Of a DNA stretch of 44,180 nt, positions 41,738-44,180 are shown piece by piece. The notes below the pieces were generated by a model. That model was not told where the DNA came from. It worked only from the letters and a program-made list of their open reading frames with translations, and made no database searches. Source of the stretch: Methanosarcina sp. UBA289 (GTDB lineage Archaea > Halobacteriota > Methanosarcinia > Methanosarcinales > Methanosarcinaceae); contig DAKJ01000006.1 in NCBI GenBank assembly GCA_002496565.1, forward strand, positions 1-44,180, in the 5' to 3' direction. The translations under genes and the position numbers were made by a program. How positions within the stretch are numbered: position 1 is the first letter of the stretch; every line of letters starts with the position of its first letter.

Positions 41738-42654
41738 ATTTCTCACCAGAATTTATGCACAAGCCTTTTGAAAAAAACTGCTTGCCTGCAAGCCTTCTCC
41801 GAAAAGACTTGAGCGAAAAACTTTGAATTCCCTGCATAATCATCGTATCAAGTTATAAACCTTGGGCTGGAAGGCAAGGAATCGGAATCTGTTTTCATTT
41901 TGTGGTCTTTGGCAATAAAATATATAATTGAAACCAAAAATAAAAACCAGATATAAAAAATAAAAAAGAAGAAAAATTAATGGAGGTTCAAAGGCAAATT
42001 AATTCAGGAGTCTGCAGATTTACAGAGATTTAATATGGCACTTTACAGAGCAAATCAAGCAAACTTGATTTACTAAATAATAAAAGCACGTAAAAATATA
42101 TAAATATTTCGAAATTGGTGGAATTAAATTGTAAAATCAAAAAGTAGTAGGACAAGCTAATTGAAAACAATATAATAGGAGTATGTCGTAAAAATTCTAC
42201 TAAGAAACAGATGGACAGTTGTGAAACACAAATTAAAAAAGATAACTATATTTATACATATTTTTTTAAATAAATTAAAGTAAACTGAAACATACTAACA
42301 ACTATAACAAATTAAAATACACTCTAAATAAAATAACAATCAAGAATTCCCGAAATGGGTTCAGAAAATTTATTGGAGTCTCCGCAAAAGCCCTTTCAGA
42401 ATGACCTGATCAAAAGTGACCCTAAAAGTAGGACATACTCACATGAGGTACAAAATTAAAATGGTAAATATTGTATTTTTATTTCTATTTTATACAGTTA
42501 AATGTTTGATGCCACTGATTTTTCAGTTCGACTGCAAAGTTCCATTAAAGAATAAATTTTACTATGCTTTATTAATTTAATGAGTTTATATCCTTGAAAT
42601 ATCTTACCTAGTTTTTTATTTACACTTATAAAGTTTAACTATTTCTCCAGTATC
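41738..42654. other. AT-rich intergenic region between lysS and the PepSY gene
   Basis: About 920 bases. The right two thirds are strongly AT-rich. A less AT-rich patch at about 42340-42450 (GGGTTCAG, GGAGTCTCCGC, GACCTGATC, GTAGGACATAC) stands out from its surroundings and may be a remnant of something inserted, but no frame is open through it. The lysS promoter must lie at the left end. No RNA gene recognised. Confidence 0.45.
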
Positions 42655-43275
42655 TCAATCATCAACAACAGATTCAACGCTCCAATCCACAATTGTTCCA
42701 GTAGCTGCATTGATTTCAAATTCATATTTCATATTGCCAAAAACAATAGACCCTTCATATATTGCCATTCTATCTTCAGAATCAAAATGAAGCTGGATAT
42801 CGGACTCAGTTGCTCCTGGGACTTTTGCAAGTGCTATGGATTTGGCCTTTTCTTCCCCAATATACGTATTAGTATTGCCTGATTGTGTACTGCCGGATGC
42901 CGAATAGTTTTCTGCATCAGAGTCATAGCTTAAAACCTCTCCGGTAGACATATCGATTTCATAATCGTACTCGGTGCTGGCATTGTAAAACTCGATTTCA
43001 TATTCTTGTCTGCCATCGTCGGTGTCAAGGTTTGCTTTAACAAAAGTAACGTCAGCTTCTGTAAGTCCGGCATGAGCAAGAGCGATTTCCTTTGCTCTGT
43101 CTGCAGTAATATTATCCGCAACGATAGTAGTCTCATTTACTGACGAAGTTTCAGAAATTGCAGGGGGTAATGCTTCATCGTTAGTGCTGGGTGTCACATC
43201 ATCTGTAGACGCACAACCAGCAGCACTGATTGCTAATAGACTGACCATTAACATTGAAAATATTTCTTTTTTCAT
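42655..43275 (-). CDS. Lipoprotein with two PepSY domains
   Basis: 206 residues. Seen: a signal peptide with lipobox LAISAAGC (Cys about 21), a Ser/Thr-rich linker to about 55, then two PepSY repeats: ITADRAKEIALAHAGLTEAD with EYEIEFYNASTEYDYEIDMS and TGEVLSYD, and IGEEKAKSIALAKVPGATES with YEGSIVFGNMKYEFEINAAT and GTIVDWSVE. PepSY domains often inhibit or regulate peptidases outside the cell; no partner is visible here. GAGG lies eight bases before the ATG. The gene is alone, surrounded by long non-coding DNA. Confidence 0.88.
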   Translation of the reverse strand: MKKEIFSMLMVSLLAISAAGCASTDDVTPSTNDEALPPAISETSSVNETTIVADNITADRAKEIALAHAGLTEADVTFVKANLDTDDGRQEYEIEFYNASTEYDYEIDMSTGEVLSYDSDAENYSASGSTQSGNTNTYIGEEKAKSIALAKVPGATESDIQLHFDSEDRMAIYEGSIVFGNMKYEFEINAATGTIVDWSVESVVDD

Positions 43276-43415
43276 TATAAATGCCTCAAATAGTTATAAA
43301 TGACTCTCTGGTAAAATAACTATCTGATAAAATCACTAATGGCTTCAAGAAGCGTATTGGTGAGAATTAGCTAACTGTATTAAAAAGTACGTTAACCCTC
43401 TAAAAAATAGAAATA

Positions 43416-43574
43416 ACAGTAGGGAATGTGGTCGCTATTTACCAAGGAAGAATTTTTCGGACCCGCCTGAGGAGTTTAATAGCTATCCTACTGCTGTTTT
43501 TTGGCAGGTCCGTAGTTCTCCAGTCTGGATCTTGTTTATCCCTACTGTGGAGGAACACTCAGGTTGCTACCTGA
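43416..43574. repeat. Nested inverted repeats and hairpin downstream of mtbB
   Basis: ACAGTAGGGA at 43416-43425 pairs perfectly with TCCCTACTGT at 43539-43548. Inside, CGGACCCGCC (about 43458-43467) pairs with GGCAGGTCCG (about 43502-43511) with one mismatch. A further hairpin, TCAGGT-TGCT-ACCTGA (43559-43574), follows only nine bases after the mtbB stop on the minus strand. Together they could form a large structured RNA or 3' UTR, a terminator region, or a small repeat element. The plus-strand side of the last hairpin is followed by AATTTTTTC. Confidence 0.5.
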
Positions 43575-43583
43575 ATTTTTTCT

Positions 43584-44180
43584 TTATGCTATCTGTTTTC
43601 TAAATTTATTGCAGGAGTTTATCTTTATATCGAGCAACTTTTCGATATTCATTTTTGCTGCAATACCTTTTGCTGCTCCTGGTACCGATGTAATGACCCC
43701 TATATCGAGTTCTTCACGCAGCTCGCGCATAACGTGCTCGTCTACGAGGTCCATCTTGTCGACTCCGAGTTTCTTTGCGACGTACTCTTTTGCTTCTCCT
43801 ATGCGCATGTTCTTTGAGAACTCCATTCTTGCAACAAGGTCTCCTGCAGCTCTCATACCTGTCATACCTGAAGCCATAATGTGGGAAATCGGCATACCCA
43901 ATGGGTCGCCGACTCCGATCTATATGCCGTCTACGCCTGCAATTTCTACCATTGCTTTGCTTGCCCTTGTAACTGCATCAATTGGAGGAGTCTCAAGCAT
44001 TGGGATTCCGCCGACACCCATACCCATGTCAACATGACATGGAATTGGGGATGCTTCGACAGCTGCCTTCATGAAGGTAACTGCACGTGCAAGGTTCCAG
44101 GCTGAGGTCTTGCTGGTGTTGGTATTGCAAACTGGACCGAAAACGTTTGCACCGGCTTTTGCAACCAGAGGCGCCTGCTG
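43584..44180 (-). CDS. mtbB: Dimethylamine:corrinoid methyltransferase MtbB (partial, contains UAG-encoded pyrrolysine)
   Basis: Transfers a methyl group from dimethylamine to the corrinoid protein MtbC, the entry of methanogenesis from dimethylamine. Seen: the last 198 codons, beginning APLVAKAGANVFGPVCNTNT and running through PIPCHVDMGMGVGGIPMLET and VEIAGVDGI to TAG (43920-43922), then IGVGDPLGMPISHIMASGMT and GMRAAGDLVARMEFSKNMRI to KINSCNKFRKQIA and TAA. The GI-UAG-IGVGDP position is exactly where the family carries pyrrolysine; stopping there would remove 112 conserved residues. The 5' part lies beyond the right edge. The neighbours (probably mtbC and pylorus-independent amine genes) are not visible. 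Confidence 0.95.

Noticed and set aside
42340..42450. Possible transposase remnant
   Set aside because: The base composition differs from the surroundings, but no frame or terminal repeat could be recognised, so no element is claimed.

Overview
The window is archaeal and almost certainly from a Methanosarcina (M. barkeri/mazei/acetivorans group). Grounds: the right edge carries the C-terminal part of a dimethylamine:corrinoid methyltransferase (mtbB) with an in-frame UAG where this family encodes pyrrolysine; there is a class I archaeal lysyl-tRNA synthetase, an archaeal-type CTP-dependent riboflavin kinase/regulator (RbkR), the archaeal siroheme-to-heme (Ahb) pathway, PKD and YVTN-repeat surface proteins, long AT-rich intergenic regions, and Shine-Dalgarno sequences of the GGAG/GGTGATC type.

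Layout. (1) 1-8.4 kb, accessory surface-protein region, nearly all minus strand: a partial YVTN beta-propeller + PKD protein, two tandem paralogues of a secreted parallel beta-helix protein with degenerate PKD tails, serially duplicated start/signal-peptide cassettes, a MITE-like inverted repeat, a relic of the gltX 3' end with its terminator, and a headless three-PKD pseudogene. (2) 8.4-21.3 kb, a long minus-strand run from glutamate to tetrapyrrole: ahbD-ahbA-ahbB-(precorrin-2 dehydrogenase)-hemA-hemB, then hemL-hemC-pyrD-pyrK-FAH family-winged helix, then gltX. GltX makes the Glu-tRNA that HemA reduces; HemL, HemB and HemC follow; the Met8p-like protein makes siroheme; AhbA/B decarboxylate it and AhbD makes heme. 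Uroporphyrinogen III synthase, its methyltransferase and AhbC are not in the window. (3) 21.3-27.7 kb, accessory envelope region: small secreted or membrane proteins, a cysteine-peptidase relic, a DUF3160 lipoprotein. (4) 27.7-30.5 kb, aroC and ribK(rbkR)-ribB with a palindromic operator candidate. (5) 30.5-34.5 kb, plus strand: zinc-finger protein, pcm interrupted by UAG, a bifunctional-nuclease-family protein, hisF, a broken mazG, and a small Cys-rich protein. (6) 34.6-41.7 kb: NmrA-like reductase, U32 peptidase-family protein, deoxynucleotide N-hydrolase-like protein, BofA-like membrane protein, methyltransferase and lysS. (7) 42.6 kb to the end: PepSY lipoprotein, a structured intergenic region, and mtbB running off the edge.

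Most interesting points: an in-frame UAG in pcm in a pyrrolysine-using genus, the gltX-tail relic inside a surface-protein array, the repeated signal-peptide cassettes (one forming a complete upstream ORF whose stop overlaps the next start), a perfect 35-bp inverted repeat, a 15-bp tandem array upstream of hemL, and several palindromes beside regulator genes. All calls come from reading the sequence; no database search was run.
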